From positions 1-64,000 of the forward strand of contig NZ_JAHTBL010000008.1 of NCBI RefSeq assembly GCF_020177595.1: a stretch of 64,000 nt of DNA. The letters run 5' to 3'. Positions 25,489-34,058 of the stretch are shown here, in pieces; the first letter of the stretch is position 1, and each line of letters opens with the position of its first letter. A program made the position numbers and the translations under genes. The stretch comes from Cognatishimia sp. MH4019. GTDB lineage: Bacteria; Pseudomonadota; Alphaproteobacteria; Rhodobacterales; Rhodobacteraceae. The notes below the pieces were generated by a model, which was given only the letters and a program-made list of their open reading frames with translations, was not told the DNA's origin and made no database searches.

Positions 25489-26395
25489 ATGCGGTTACCA
25501 ACAACAGAAGCGTTGCCCAGTGGACCAACCATTGATGTGCAGTCACCGCTTGAGGCGGCGAAACTCATGCTTGATGGGCAGTCAGCCGCAATTGAGGCGG
25601 TGCGGGCCGCGAGCGCCAGCATATCAAATGGTGCACGAAAATTGGCCGCGGCAATCCGGTCTGATAATCGCCTGCACTATGCAGCGGCAGGAAGCTCTGG
25701 CCTTATGGCGCTTGCGGATGCAAGCGAACTGCGGGGAACCTTTGGCATTCCAACCGACAAGATTCTAATTCACATGGCGGGGGGGCGTGCCGACTGACGG
25801 CCACATGCCTGGCGATACAGAGGACGACGAAGGCGCCGTCGCGGCGATTGCCGAAACCATTTCGAAACATGATGTTGTGATTGTCCTGTCGGCCAGTGGC
25901 ACAACGCCGTTTGCGCTTGCGACTGCGCGAGCTGCGAAAGCCAAGGGTGCGGTCGTCATTGGGGTTGCCAACAATCCAGGTACGCCGCTGTTGGACATTT
26001 CAGATGAGCCAATCTGCGTTGCAACACCCCCAGAGGTGATTGCTGGATCCACAAGGCTGGGCGCCGGTACGGCACAAAAGGCGACGCTCAATCTTATGTC
26101 GACTTTGATGGGTGTTGATCTGGGCCATGTCTATCTTGGTGAAATGGTCAACGTCGTCGCTGACAATGCCAAGCTGGTCCAGCGCGCCATCGGAATGGTG
26201 TCGCGTATTGCCGATGTTTCTGAAGACGCGGCGCAGGCGGCAATCGAACAGGCAAATGGCGCTGTGAAACCGGCCATCCTTGTCGCATCTGGGGTCTCGC
26301 CTGAAACGGCGGCAGACCTTCTCAAGCAGAATGAGGGACGCCTTGGCCCCTGCCTGTCATCACTAAAATCAAACCAAATGACTTCGTCAAACTAG
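25489..26395 (+). pseudogene. murQ: N-acetylmuramic acid 6-phosphate etherase-like gene with a +1 frameshift
   Basis: Read across one frameshift, this encodes a protein of about 300 residues like MurQ, which converts MurNAc-6-P to GlcNAc-6-P plus D-lactate. The first frame (25489-25797) carries the SIS loop AAGSSGLMALADASE with catalytic-type E80. The second carries MPGDTEDDEG with the other conserved acidic site, VLSASGTTPF and VIAGSTRLGAGTAQKATLN. The break lies in a run of seven G at 25779-25785: with six G, the sequence reads MAGGVPTDGH straight into the second frame. As written, translation stops after 102 residues at TGA 25795. It may be a true mutation, a homopolymer sequencing error, or slippage-controlled expression. 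The second half has a GTG at 25787 but no proper ribosome site. It leads the sugar ABC operon. Confidence 0.85.
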
Positions 26396-26405
26396 GGAGA
26401 ATACT

Positions 26406-27662
26406 ATGAAGAAATCCACGTTTATTGGTGCCATGATGGCCACCTCCGTTCTTGCAGGCGCTGCCGCTGCGCAAGATGTTACGCTCACCATCGAAAGCTG
26501 GCGCAATGACGACCTTGCGATCTGGCAGAACGAGATCATTCCGGCATTTGAGGCCGCACACCCCGGCATCAAGCTGAACTTCACGCCGTCTGCCCCGGCT
26601 GAATACAATGCGGTGTTGAACTCCAAACTGGATGCGGGTTCTGCTGGCGACATCATCACCTGCCGCCCGTTTGACGCGTCATTGGCGCTGTTTGAGGCCG
26701 GGCATCTGGCAGACATCAGCGATCTTGATGGAATGGCAAACTTCTCGCCAGTCGCCAAATCTGGCTGGAGCACAGACGACGCATCCGTTCAGTTCTGCGT
26801 GCCTATGGCATCGGTGATCCACGGGTTCATCTATAACAAAGACGCGTTCGCCGAACTCGGCCTTGAAGTGCCGACAACCGAGGAGGAGTTCTTCGCGGTC
26901 CTTGATGCGATCAAGGAAGATGGCAGCTACATTCCAATGGCTATGGGCACAAACGACCAATGGGAAGCCGCAACAATGGGCTACAACAATATCGGTCCAA
27001 ACTACTGGAAAGGTGAAGAGGGTCGCCTTGCGCTTCTGGCGGGTGAGCAGTCGCTAACCGATGAGGGATGGGTCGCACCATATCGCCAGCTGGCACGTTG
27101 GGGTGAGTATCTGGGAGGCGGGTTTGAGGCGCAAACCTATCCCGACAGCCAGAACATTTTCACACTTGGCCGCGCAGCAATTTATCCGGCAGGCTCTTGG
27201 GAAATTTCCGGGTTCAATAACCTGGTCGATTTCGAAATGGGCGCGTTTTACCCACCTGTGCAGAATGCTGGTGACACGTGCTACATCTCCGACCACACCG
27301 ATATCGGCATCGGGATGAACGCGGCGACAGAAAACGCAGAAGAGGCTGCGATTTTCCTCAACTGGGTGGGCTCGTCCGAGTTTGCGACGATTTTTGCCAA
27401 CGCGCTGCCGGGGTTCTTCCCTCTGTCAGATGCACCGGTGACACTTGAAGATCCACTGGCGCAAGAGTTCATCTCTTGGCGCGGCGCGTGCGAAAGCACG
27501 ATCCGATCCACCTATCAGGTGCTGTCGCGTGGCACACCAAACCTTGAAAACGACACATGGAATGCTTCCGTGGCCGTGATCAAAGGCGAAGAAAGCCCAG
27601 AAGATGCGGCTGCGCGCCTGCAGGCGGGTCTCGAAAGCTGGTACGAACCACAGCAGAACTAA
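26406..27662 (+). CDS. Sugar ABC transporter substrate-binding protein (SBP family 1)
   Basis: A 418-residue periplasmic protein. The signal peptide is residues 1-22 (FIGAMMATSVLAGAAAAQ|D). The mature chain follows the carbohydrate SBP_bac_1 plan: VTLTIESWRNDDLAIWQNEIIPAFEAAHPGIKL, KLDAGSAGDIITCRPFD, FIYNKDAFAELGLEVPTTEEEF and FTLGRAAIYPAGSWEISGF. GGGAGA precedes the ATG, 10 bases after the murQ stop. It would bind an amino sugar or oligosaccharide such as GlcNAc or MurNAc, inferred from the flanking catabolic genes. It is followed by a strong hairpin that probably raises its message level relative to the permeases. Confidence 0.92.
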   Translation: MKKSTFIGAMMATSVLAGAAAAQDVTLTIESWRNDDLAIWQNEIIPAFEAAHPGIKLNFTPSAPAEYNAVLNSKLDAGSAGDIITCRPFDASLALFEAGHLADISDLDGMANFSPVAKSGWSTDDASVQFCVPMASVIHGFIYNKDAFAELGLEVPTTEEEFFAVLDAIKEDGSYIPMAMGTNDQWEAATMGYNNIGPNYWKGEEGRLALLAGEQSLTDEGWVAPYRQLARWGEYLGGGFEAQTYPDSQNIFTLGRAAIYPAGSWEISGFNNLVDFEMGAFYPPVQNAGDTCYISDHTDIGIGMNAATENAEEAAIFLNWVGSSEFATIFANALPGFFPLSDAPVTLEDPLAQEFISWRGACESTIRSTYQVLSRGTPNLENDTWNASVAVIKGEESPEDAAARLQAGLESWYEPQQN

Positions 27663-27673
27663 GTAATTCCCCC

Positions 27674-27706
27674 GGCCCTGTGCGGCGGCCATCGCTGCGC
27701 AGGGCC
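27674..27706 (+). promoter_or_regulatory. Strong intercistronic hairpin after the sugar-binding-protein gene
   Basis: GGCCCTGTGC (27674-27683) pairs with GCGCAGGGCC (27697-27706); the stem extends inward by about four pairs to a five-base loop. No T-run follows (AAATCCCC), so it is better read as a message-stabilising or partial-attenuating element than a full terminator. Confidence 0.65.
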
Positions 27707-27789
27707 AAATCCCCAGCATCACGGACTATTTGCAAGGCGTCTTCCCGGCGCTTTCCAAATAGATCGTATCAAATCGAAGGACCAAGAAA

Positions 27790-28707
27790 ATGGCAGAAAA
27801 ACCACGTTTCCGTTGGCATATCGTTGTGTTCCTGGCACCGGCCGTCTTGGTCTACACGGCCGTTATGATCTATCCGCTGTTCAATACACTGCGGCTGTCG
27901 CTGTTTACCGAAGTTGATCAATCGCGGGTCTACGTTGGATTACAGAACTTTCGAACGCTCTTCGGAGATGCCGTCTGGTCCACGCAGTTCTGGAACGCGC
28001 TGGGCAATAATTTTTGGTTCTTCATCATTCACATGCTGGTCCAAAACCCGATCGGGATCGCGCTTGCTGCGATCTTGAGCCATCCCAAGCTGCGTTTTGC
28101 AGCCTTCTATCGTTCCGCCATCTTCATCCCGACAATCCTGTCCTTCGTGATCGTTGGGTTCGCCTGGAAACTGATCCTGTCGCCAATCTGGGGAATCGCG
28201 CCGGGGATGCTGGATGCCGTGGGCCTCAAATCGCTCTACGCGCCTTGGCTGGGCAAAGAAGAATACGCGCTGACCACCCTGTCGCTGGTGTCGGTCTGGC
28301 AGTTTGTCGGGATCCCGATGATGCTGATTTACGCCGCGCTCTTGTCGATCCCCGACGAGATACTTGAGGCCGCCGAAGTCGAAGGGATCACGGGGCTCTC
28401 GGCCTTCTGGAAGATCAAATTGCCACTGATCCTGCCCTCCATCGGTATCATTTCGATCCTGACATTCGTGGCGAATTTCAACGCCTTCGATCTGATCTAT
28501 GCCGCGCAGGGCGCATTGGCAGGGCCTGATTTCTCAACAGATATCTTGGGCACGTTCATGTACCGGACATTCTTTGGTTTCCAGTTGCAACTGGGTGACC
28601 CGCATATGGGATCGACCATCGCCTCGGCCATGTTCGCAATCATCCTTGTCGGTGTGTGTCTGTACCTCTTCGGTATCCAGTCACGCATGCGCCGCTATCA
28701 GTTCTGA
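27790..28707 (+). CDS. Sugar ABC transporter permease (MalF/UgpA type)
   Basis: A 305-residue permease with six membrane helices. The N-terminal helix (FLAPAVLVYTAVMIYPLFNTLRLSLF) and following YVGLQNFRTLF are typical of the MalF/UgpA family. The EAA coupling loop is EAAEVEGITGLSAFWKIKLP, with the conserved EAAxxDG-like pattern. It forms a heterodimer with the next permease. The gap of 127 bases after the binding-protein gene contains the hairpin. Confidence 0.93.
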   Translation: MAEKPRFRWHIVVFLAPAVLVYTAVMIYPLFNTLRLSLFTEVDQSRVYVGLQNFRTLFGDAVWSTQFWNALGNNFWFFIIHMLVQNPIGIALAAILSHPKLRFAAFYRSAIFIPTILSFVIVGFAWKLILSPIWGIAPGMLDAVGLKSLYAPWLGKEEYALTTLSLVSVWQFVGIPMMLIYAALLSIPDEILEAAEVEGITGLSAFWKIKLPLILPSIGIISILTFVANFNAFDLIYAAQGALAGPDFSTDILGTFMYRTFFGFQLQLGDPHMGSTIASAMFAIILVGVCLYLFGIQSRMRRYQF

Positions 28708-28717
28708 GGAGAATGAG

Positions 28718-29557
28718 ATGAATGCTGCTCGTCAAAACCGCTTCAACACATTTGCCGCGCATGGTGCGCTGATCCTCTATACGTTGATCGCCTTATTCCC
28801 GGTTTTTATCATTGTCATCAATAGCTTCAAGGACCGCAGATCTATCTTTCGGGAACCACTTGCGCTGCCAAACGCCGAGAGCTTTTCGATGATTGGGTAT
28901 GAGACAGTTCTCAAGCAGGGTGACTTCTTTCTTTATTTCCAGAACTCGATGATCGTGACGGTCGGCTCGCTATTTTTCATCCTGCTCTTTGGCGCTATGG
29001 CCGCGTTTGCGCTTGCCGAATACCGCTTCAAAGGCAACACTTTGATGGGGCTTTACCTTGCGCTGGGGATCATGATTCCGATCCGCATCGGCACCGTCGC
29101 CATCTTGGAAATGATGGTTCAAACCGGTCTCGTGAACACGCTTTGGGCCCTGATCCTTGTCTATACGGCGCAAGGCTCGCCGCTTGCTGTTTTCATCCTG
29201 TCCGAATTCATGCGCCAGGTCAGCGATGATCTCAAAAATGCAGGTCGCATCGACGGATTGTCCGAATACCGGATATTCTTCCGTCTTGTTCTGCCCTTGG
29301 TGCGCCCTGCTATGGCGACGGTCGCTGTCTTCAACATGATCCCGATCTGGAACGACCTGTGGTTCCCGCTTATCCTTGCGCCTGCTGAAGAAGTGAAAAC
29401 GCTGACACTCGGAAGCCAGGTCTTTATCGGTCAGTTTGTCACCGACTGGAACGCGGTTCTTTCTGCTCTGTCATTGGCGATCCTGCCTGTGTTGGCGCTT
29501 TATGTGATCTTCTCGCGCCAGTTGATCCGTGGCATCACGTCTGGTGCGGTCAAATGA
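28718..29557 (+). CDS. Sugar ABC transporter permease (MalG/UgpE type)
   Basis: A 279-residue permease with six helices. The first helix is LILYTLIALFPVFIIVINSF and is followed by the family's FKDRRSIFREPLALP segment. The coupling loop NAGRIDGLSEYRIFFRLVLP matches the EAAxxDGAS pattern. The ATG at 28718 lies ten bases after the first permease's stop, with GAGGAGAATGAG as ribosome site; the long frame beginning at 28499 is a shadow of that gene. The stop overlaps the next start by ATGA. Confidence 0.93.
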   Translation: MNAARQNRFNTFAAHGALILYTLIALFPVFIIVINSFKDRRSIFREPLALPNAESFSMIGYETVLKQGDFFLYFQNSMIVTVGSLFFILLFGAMAAFALAEYRFKGNTLMGLYLALGIMIPIRIGTVAILEMMVQTGLVNTLWALILVYTAQGSPLAVFILSEFMRQVSDDLKNAGRIDGLSEYRIFFRLVLPLVRPAMATVAVFNMIPIWNDLWFPLILAPAEEVKTLTLGSQVFIGQFVTDWNAVLSALSLAILPVLALYVIFSRQLIRGITSGAVK

Positions 29558-30579
29558 GGGTCCTTATCGCTGGCCTGGGTAATATGGGGCGCAGCCATGC
29601 GTTGGCCTATCACGCCCACCCCGAGGCTGAGATCATCGGATTGGTCAACCGCTCTGAGGTTGATCTGCCCGAGGCGTTGCAGGGCTATCCGCTGCATGAC
29701 ACTTTCCGCGGAGGTCTCGCTCTTAAGCCTGATCTGGTCTGCATCGCGACCTATTCCGACAGCCATGCCGAGTACGCGATTGCAGCTATGGAGGCTGGCG
29801 CGCATGTGTTTGTCGAAAAACCGCTGGCAACAAACGTGGCAGACGCGCGCGTCGTGGTGGCGACAGCCACGCGTTTGCGGCGCAAACTGGTCGTTGGATA
29901 TGTCCTGCGCCACCACCCTAGCTGGCAGCGTTTGATCGCAGAGGCACGGGATCTGGGCGGGCCTTACGTGTTTCGCATGAACCTCAACCAACAGTCGGAT
30001 GGCGACACTTGGGCGACCCACAAGGCGCTTATGGAAACCACCAGCCCGATCGTGGATTGCGGTGTGCATTATGTGGATGTGATGTGCCAGATCACCGATG
30101 CCAAGCCTGTTCGCGTCAATGGCATGGGGCTTCGGTTGTCTGATGAGATTGCAGCGGACATGTACAATTACGGCCAGCTTCAGGTCTGGTTCGAGGATGG
30201 CTCGGTCGGCTGGTACGAAGCGGGCTGGGGGCCGATGATGTCGGAAACTGCGTTCTTTGTGAAAGACGTGGTGTCCCCCAACGGGGCCGTCTCCATCACC
30301 GACGGCAATAAAGGTGCGTCCGATGACGTGGATGGCCACACCAAGGTTGGCGGGATTCTTGTGCACCGCCGTGACGGTGACGAACTGATTGAACTGACGG
30401 GTGAGCCTGGCCACCAACAGCTTTGCGATGCCGAAGCCGCCTTCATGATGAGTTCAATCAAAACCAACAACGATTTGACAAGCCACATGAACGACGCTGT
30501 CCAATCACTTTCCATATGTCTGGCTGCCGATGAAAGTATCCGGTCGGGCCGCATCATTACTTTAGGAGACACCGAATGA
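29554..30579 (+). CDS. Gfo/Idh/MocA-family oxidoreductase
   Basis: A 341-residue NAD(P)-dependent sugar dehydrogenase. The Rossmann start MRVLIAGLGNMGRSHALAYH, the EKPLATN motif at about residue 90 (catalytic Lys in EKP), and DCGVHYVDVM at about 168 with the conserved His are all present. Such enzymes oxidise sugars, amino sugars or inositols, or act in reversible epimerisation. It overlaps both neighbours by four bases inside the ABC operon, so it probably acts on the imported sugar before or in parallel with the NagK/NagA route. The substrate is not determined; lactate-ether or anhydro sugars from murein are speculative options. Confidence 0.88.
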   Translation: MRVLIAGLGNMGRSHALAYHAHPEAEIIGLVNRSEVDLPEALQGYPLHDTFRGGLALKPDLVCIATYSDSHAEYAIAAMEAGAHVFVEKPLATNVADARVVVATATRLRRKLVVGYVLRHHPSWQRLIAEARDLGGPYVFRMNLNQQSDGDTWATHKALMETTSPIVDCGVHYVDVMCQITDAKPVRVNGMGLRLSDEIAADMYNYGQLQVWFEDGSVGWYEAGWGPMMSETAFFVKDVVSPNGAVSITDGNKGASDDVDGHTKVGGILVHRRDGDELIELTGEPGHQQLCDAEAAFMMSSIKTNNDLTSHMNDAVQSLSICLAADESIRSGRIITLGDTE

Positions 30580-31577
30580 CTGCCCTTACTCTCACAGATG
30601 TATGCAAATCCTTCGGCGCGGTGGACGTTCTTAAGGAAATCAACCTCACAGTCGAGGATGGAGAATTTGTCGTATTCGTAGGCCCGTCGGGCTGTGGCAA
30701 ATCCACGTTGCTGCGGGTCATCGCCGGGCTTGAAGATGCCACTCGTGGCACGGTTGAGATCGGTGGCGATGTTGTCAACAACACGCCCCCGGCCAAGCGC
30801 GGCATTGCGATGGTTTTTCAATCCTACGCGCTTTATCCGCACCTAAGCGTGCGTGACAACATGGCGCTTAGCTTGAAGCAGGAAAAACAGCCCAAGTCCG
30901 TTATCGAAGAGCGTGTGAGCAAAGCCGTTCAGATGCTTGATCTGGGCGCCTATGTAGATCGCCGCCCTTCTGATCTGTCTGGCGGTCAGCGCCAGCGGGT
31001 TGCCATCGGACGTGCCATTGTGCGCGACCCCAAGCTGTTTCTCTTTGACGAGCCGCTGTCCAACCTCGATGCCGCTTTGCGCATGAACACACGCATCGAA
31101 ATCGCCGAACTTCACCGCACGCTCAGCGCGTCGATGATCTATGTGACCCACGACCAAACCGAGGCTATGACGCTTGCGGACAAGATCGTTGTGCTGCGCG
31201 ACGGGCGCGTTGAGCAGGTCGGCAGCCCGATGGAGCTTTACAACAATCCAGCGAACAAGTTTGTCGCCGGGTTCCTTGGCTCACCAGCGATGAACTTCTT
31301 GCAAAAGGCGCCGATTGATCTGCCTCAAGGTGGTACACTTGGCGTTCGCCCTGAACACCTGCGATTGGAAAAAGGCGGCCGGATCAAAGGAACGGTGACG
31401 CATGTGGAACGTTTAGGCGGCGACACAAACCTTCTTATTGCCACGTCCCAAAAGGAGGAAATGACGGTGCGTCTGTTTGGTCAAGACAGCACCGCTGTGG
31501 GTGCGTCTGTCGAACTCGAGTTTGATAACAGCTCGGCCTTTGCCTTTGATACCAACGAGCAACGCGTCGCATTTTAG
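30576..31577 (+). CDS. Sugar ABC transporter ATP-binding protein (UgpC/MsmK type)
   Basis: A 333-residue ATPase. The motifs are Walker A GPSGCGKST, Q-loop VFQSYALYPHL, signature LSGGQRQRVAIGRA, Walker B LFLFDEPLSNLD and H-loop VTHDQTEAM. The C-terminal third (about 235-333) has the TOBE/OB fold (LGVRPEHLRLE). It energises the permeases of this operon, being the last gene and overlapping the oxidoreductase gene by ATGA. It is shorter than MalK (about 370) but normal for this subgroup. Confidence 0.95.
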   Translation: MTALTLTDVCKSFGAVDVLKEINLTVEDGEFVVFVGPSGCGKSTLLRVIAGLEDATRGTVEIGGDVVNNTPPAKRGIAMVFQSYALYPHLSVRDNMALSLKQEKQPKSVIEERVSKAVQMLDLGAYVDRRPSDLSGGQRQRVAIGRAIVRDPKLFLFDEPLSNLDAALRMNTRIEIAELHRTLSASMIYVTHDQTEAMTLADKIVVLRDGRVEQVGSPMELYNNPANKFVAGFLGSPAMNFLQKAPIDLPQGGTLGVRPEHLRLEKGGRIKGTVTHVERLGGDTNLLIATSQKEEMTVRLFGQDSTAVGASVELEFDNSSAFAFDTNEQRVAF

Positions 31578-31692
31578 TGCTTAACCAGCTTCTGGAACAA
31601 ATATCCTTCGCGGTATCTTAGGCGCTAGACTTAACCAAATTATTGTAAGTGAAAGGGACGAACGGCCGGAATGGGTTGAAATGCGCGACCGT

Positions 31693-32103
31693 TTACTTTC
31701 CTGCCGCAATAGCAATATCAGCGAGTGTTGTTTTGTCCAACTCGGCAAGAAAGACCCGCTCGGCGGCCTGAAGCTTGCCTTTCAAGCCGCAGCGGCCATC
31801 CAGCGAACAGTTGTTTGAGCCATCTGCCAGACATTCGACCAGCGGTTGGCCGTGTTCAAGTAGGCGTACCAGACTTCCCAAACGCAGGTCTTGCGGCTTG
31901 TGGACCAAGATTGCGCCGCCGCCACCGCCTCGCCTCGTTTGAACAACGCCCGCTTGGGACAATCGCTGAATGATTTTGCTCAGATGATTGCGGGATAGAT
32001 CAAGCTCGTCTGCAAGGGCCGCTGTCGAGAATACTTGATCTGGGACACTTGCCATCCGCATCAACATACGCAGTCCGTAGTCGGTGAATGAAGTCAGGCG
32101 CAA
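31693..32103 (-). CDS. nsrR: Rrf2-family NO-responsive repressor (NsrR)
   Basis: A 136-residue Rrf2 protein. The winged helix-turn-helix includes STAALADELDLSRNHLSKII, and the typical GGGGGAILVHKP wing follows. Three cysteines at C91, C99 and C105 (CLADGSNNC...C) correspond to the Fe-S ligands of NsrR, whose cluster is nitrosylated by NO. The start is TTG at 32103: MRLTSFTDYGLRML is the standard NsrR beginning, and AAGGAG stands seven bases upstream, so the non-ATG start is well supported. It is divergent from nnrS, and an AT-rich palindrome lies between them. The Cys spacing is slightly longer than in E. coli NsrR, which leaves a little room for another Rrf2 function. Confidence 0.88.
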   Translation of the reverse strand: MRLTSFTDYGLRMLMRMASVPDQVFSTAALADELDLSRNHLSKIIQRLSQAGVVQTRRGGGGGAILVHKPQDLRLGSLVRLLEHGQPLVECLADGSNNCSLDGRCGLKGKLQAAERVFLAELDKTTLADIAIAAGK

Positions 32104-32125
32104 TTAAAGGCTCCTTCATGAATTG

Positions 32126-32138
32126 GTATTTAAAATAC
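32126..32138. promoter_or_regulatory. Palindrome GTATTT-A-AAATAC, candidate NsrR operator
   Basis: Perfect six-base arms around one central base, 22 bases upstream of the nsrR TTG start and 52 bases upstream of nnrS. The two-arm, one-base-centre AT-rich form (…ATTT-N-AAAT…) is that of NsrR boxes. Position and form together support autoregulation and control of nnrS. Confidence 0.6.
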
Positions 32139-32190
32139 TTATTAGCGGACGTATGCGTTTGTGCAAGCCAAAGGGCTGAAGAGATACTCC

Positions 32191-33396
32191 ATGACCAGCA
32201 CAACACAGCAAATGCGCAGTTGGCAGGGGCCTGTGATCCTAAGCTACGGGTTCCGGCCTTTCTTTTTCGGAGCCGCGGTTTGGGCGGCGCTAGCGATGCT
32301 GCTTTGGGTGCCGATGATCACCGGTTATCTGCGCCTGCCGACGGCCTTTGATCCGCTCACATGGCATGCGCACGCGTTTTTGTTCGGCTACCTGACTGCT
32401 GTGGTGGCCGGGTTCCTCCTGACGGCGGTTCCCAATTGGACCGGGCGGCTGCCTATCGTCGGATGGCCCCTTGGCGGATTGTTCGCCCTTTGGATCGCAG
32501 GGCGTTTTGCTGTGATGTTTTCGGCGGGCATGTCTCCACTTTTGGTCGCGGTGATTGATCTGGCGATGCCTGTCGCCTTGGCCATCGTCATCGCCCGTGA
32601 GATCGTTGCAGGCAAGAACTGGCGCAACCTGATCGTGCTGGGCATGCTCGGGGTTTTGATGCTGGGAAATGCTGTACTTCACTGGGAGGCCGCGCGGGGC
32701 GATATGGCGGCGCAAGGGTATGGGCTGCGGATTGGTCTGGGGGCGGGCTTGATGATGATAGCCGTGATCGGGGGACGGATCGTGCCATCGTTTACGCGTA
32801 ACTGGTTGGTCAAACAGGGGGCTTACAAACTACCCACCCCGCCGATGCAGCGGTTTGACAAAATTGCGTTGCTTGGCTTGCTCGTCGCACTTGTCAGTTG
32901 GGTGGCGTTGCCTGAGACGCTTTTTGCCGCGCTGTTGTTAGCGCTGGCCGGCATGCTGCATCTGGCGCGGCTGACGCGCTGGGGAGGGCTGCAAACCCGT
33001 CGCGAACCTTTGGTTATTGTCCTGCACGTCGCATATTTTTTCGTGCCAGTTGGCGCGCTGGCGATGGCTGTTCAGATCATCTTGCCGACAGCGATAGGCC
33101 TTGGTGCGGTCCAGCACCTTTGGATGAGCGGTGCCATCGGATTGATGACGTTGGCTGTGATGACACGCGCGACGCTGGGCCATACCGGCCAAACGTTGCG
33201 CGCGGGGTCGGGGACATTGGCGATCTATAGCGCAGTCATGCTGGCGACCGTGTTGCGCGTAGCCGCGGATATCTGGCCGTTGTTTGCCACCGAGCTTTAT
33301 AGCGCTGCAGGTCTGGCGTGGCTGGTCGCTTTTGGCGGGTTCGCGTTGTTGTACGGGCCGTTACTCCTGCGCGCCGCACCAGCCAAAGCGCTTTAG
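32191..33396 (+). CDS. nnrS: NnrS family membrane protein (NO-stress haem-copper protein)
   Basis: A 401-residue membrane protein of about 12 helices. It begins with the NnrS signature ILSYGFRPFFFGAAVWAALA, then TWHAHAFLFGYLTAVVAGFLLTAVPNWTGR, with His residues suited to haem or metal binding, and in the middle GGRIVPSFTRNWL. NnrS proteins protect against nitric-oxide stress and usually belong to denitrification or NsrR regulons. The ATG at 32191 fits the family start; the ten codons before it are leader. Located divergent from nsrR and three bases before nnrU. Confidence 0.93.
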   Translation: MTSTTQQMRSWQGPVILSYGFRPFFFGAAVWAALAMLLWVPMITGYLRLPTAFDPLTWHAHAFLFGYLTAVVAGFLLTAVPNWTGRLPIVGWPLGGLFALWIAGRFAVMFSAGMSPLLVAVIDLAMPVALAIVIAREIVAGKNWRNLIVLGMLGVLMLGNAVLHWEAARGDMAAQGYGLRIGLGAGLMMIAVIGGRIVPSFTRNWLVKQGAYKLPTPPMQRFDKIALLGLLVALVSWVALPETLFAALLLALAGMLHLARLTRWGGLQTRREPLVIVLHVAYFFVPVGALAMAVQIILPTAIGLGAVQHLWMSGAIGLMTLAVMTRATLGHTGQTLRAGSGTLAIYSAVMLATVLRVAADIWPLFATELYSAAGLAWLVAFGGFALLYGPLLLRAAPAKAL

Positions 33397-33398
33397 GC

Positions 33399-34058
33399 AT
33401 GCAAGGCTGGGCTTCGTTTATCGCCGCTTTTGTGGTGTTCTTTCTTAGCCATTCCATCCCGGTGCGTCCGCCCGTGCGGGCCGCTCTTGTGCGGCGCTTG
33501 GGTCCGACTGGCTTTACGCTGGCGTATTCGACCCTGTCCCTGACAGTTCTGGCGTGGCTGATCGTGGCGGCGGGGCGCGCGCCTTATGTCCCGCTTTGGT
33601 CTTGGGCACCGTGGCAAAACACGGTCGTCCTTATCGTGATGGCCGCTGCGTGCCTGCTGCTTGCCACGGCAATCGGGCGACCAAACCCGTTTTCCTTTGG
33701 CGGCGCGCGAAAGGACCCGTTCGATCCAGACACTCCCGGAATTGTAGGCCTGTGCCGTCATCCGCTGCTGGTGGCGCTGGCCCTATGGGCCTTTGCGCAT
33801 ATCCTGCCGAACGGCAACTTGGCGCATGTGATCCTGTTTGCGGTCTTTGGCGGTTTTGCAGTCCTTGGTCAGTGGATTATCGACCGGCGCAAACAAAAGC
33901 AAATGGGCGGAGATTGGGCCAAACTGTGGGCGCAAACCCGTCAGGTGCCACGACGCCTCGCAGGGATCACCCTTCGCCGATGCATCGCAGCTGTCGTGCT
34001 GTGGGTGAGCCTGATTGCGCTGCATCCCTTAGTGTTCGGGGTCAGCCCTTTACCCTAG
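33399..34058 (+). CDS. nnrU: NnrU family membrane protein
   Basis: A 219-residue membrane protein with about six helices. Features shared with NnrU include FLSHSIPVRP near the N-terminus, LAYSTLSLTVLAWLIVAAGRAPYV, GRPNPFSFG and GIVGLCRHPLLVALALWAFAHILPNG, a methyltransferase-like isoprenyl/NnrU core with conserved RHP and NG. NnrU was first found in the nor/nnr region of Rhodobacter and is linked to nitric-oxide respiration, with unknown chemistry. It begins three bases after the nnrS stop, so the pair is one transcription unit. Its stop overlaps that of the convergent decarboxylase-like gene. Confidence 0.9.
   Translation: MQGWASFIAAFVVFFLSHSIPVRPPVRAALVRRLGPTGFTLAYSTLSLTVLAWLIVAAGRAPYVPLWSWAPWQNTVVLIVMAAACLLLATAIGRPNPFSFGGARKDPFDPDTPGIVGLCRHPLLVALALWAFAHILPNGNLAHVILFAVFGGFAVLGQWIIDRRKQKQMGGDWAKLWAQTRQVPRRLAGITLRRCIAAVVLWVSLIALHPLVFGVSPLP

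Noticed and set aside
25787-26395. Second half of murQ as an independent gene starting at GTG
   Set aside because: There is no ribosome site before the GTG, and it would begin inside the SIS fold; a frameshift of one gene is the simpler reading.
29500-30417. 305-codon open frame on the minus strand
   Set aside because: Antisense to the Gfo/Idh/MocA gene and the end of a permease gene; His/Arg-rich shadow.
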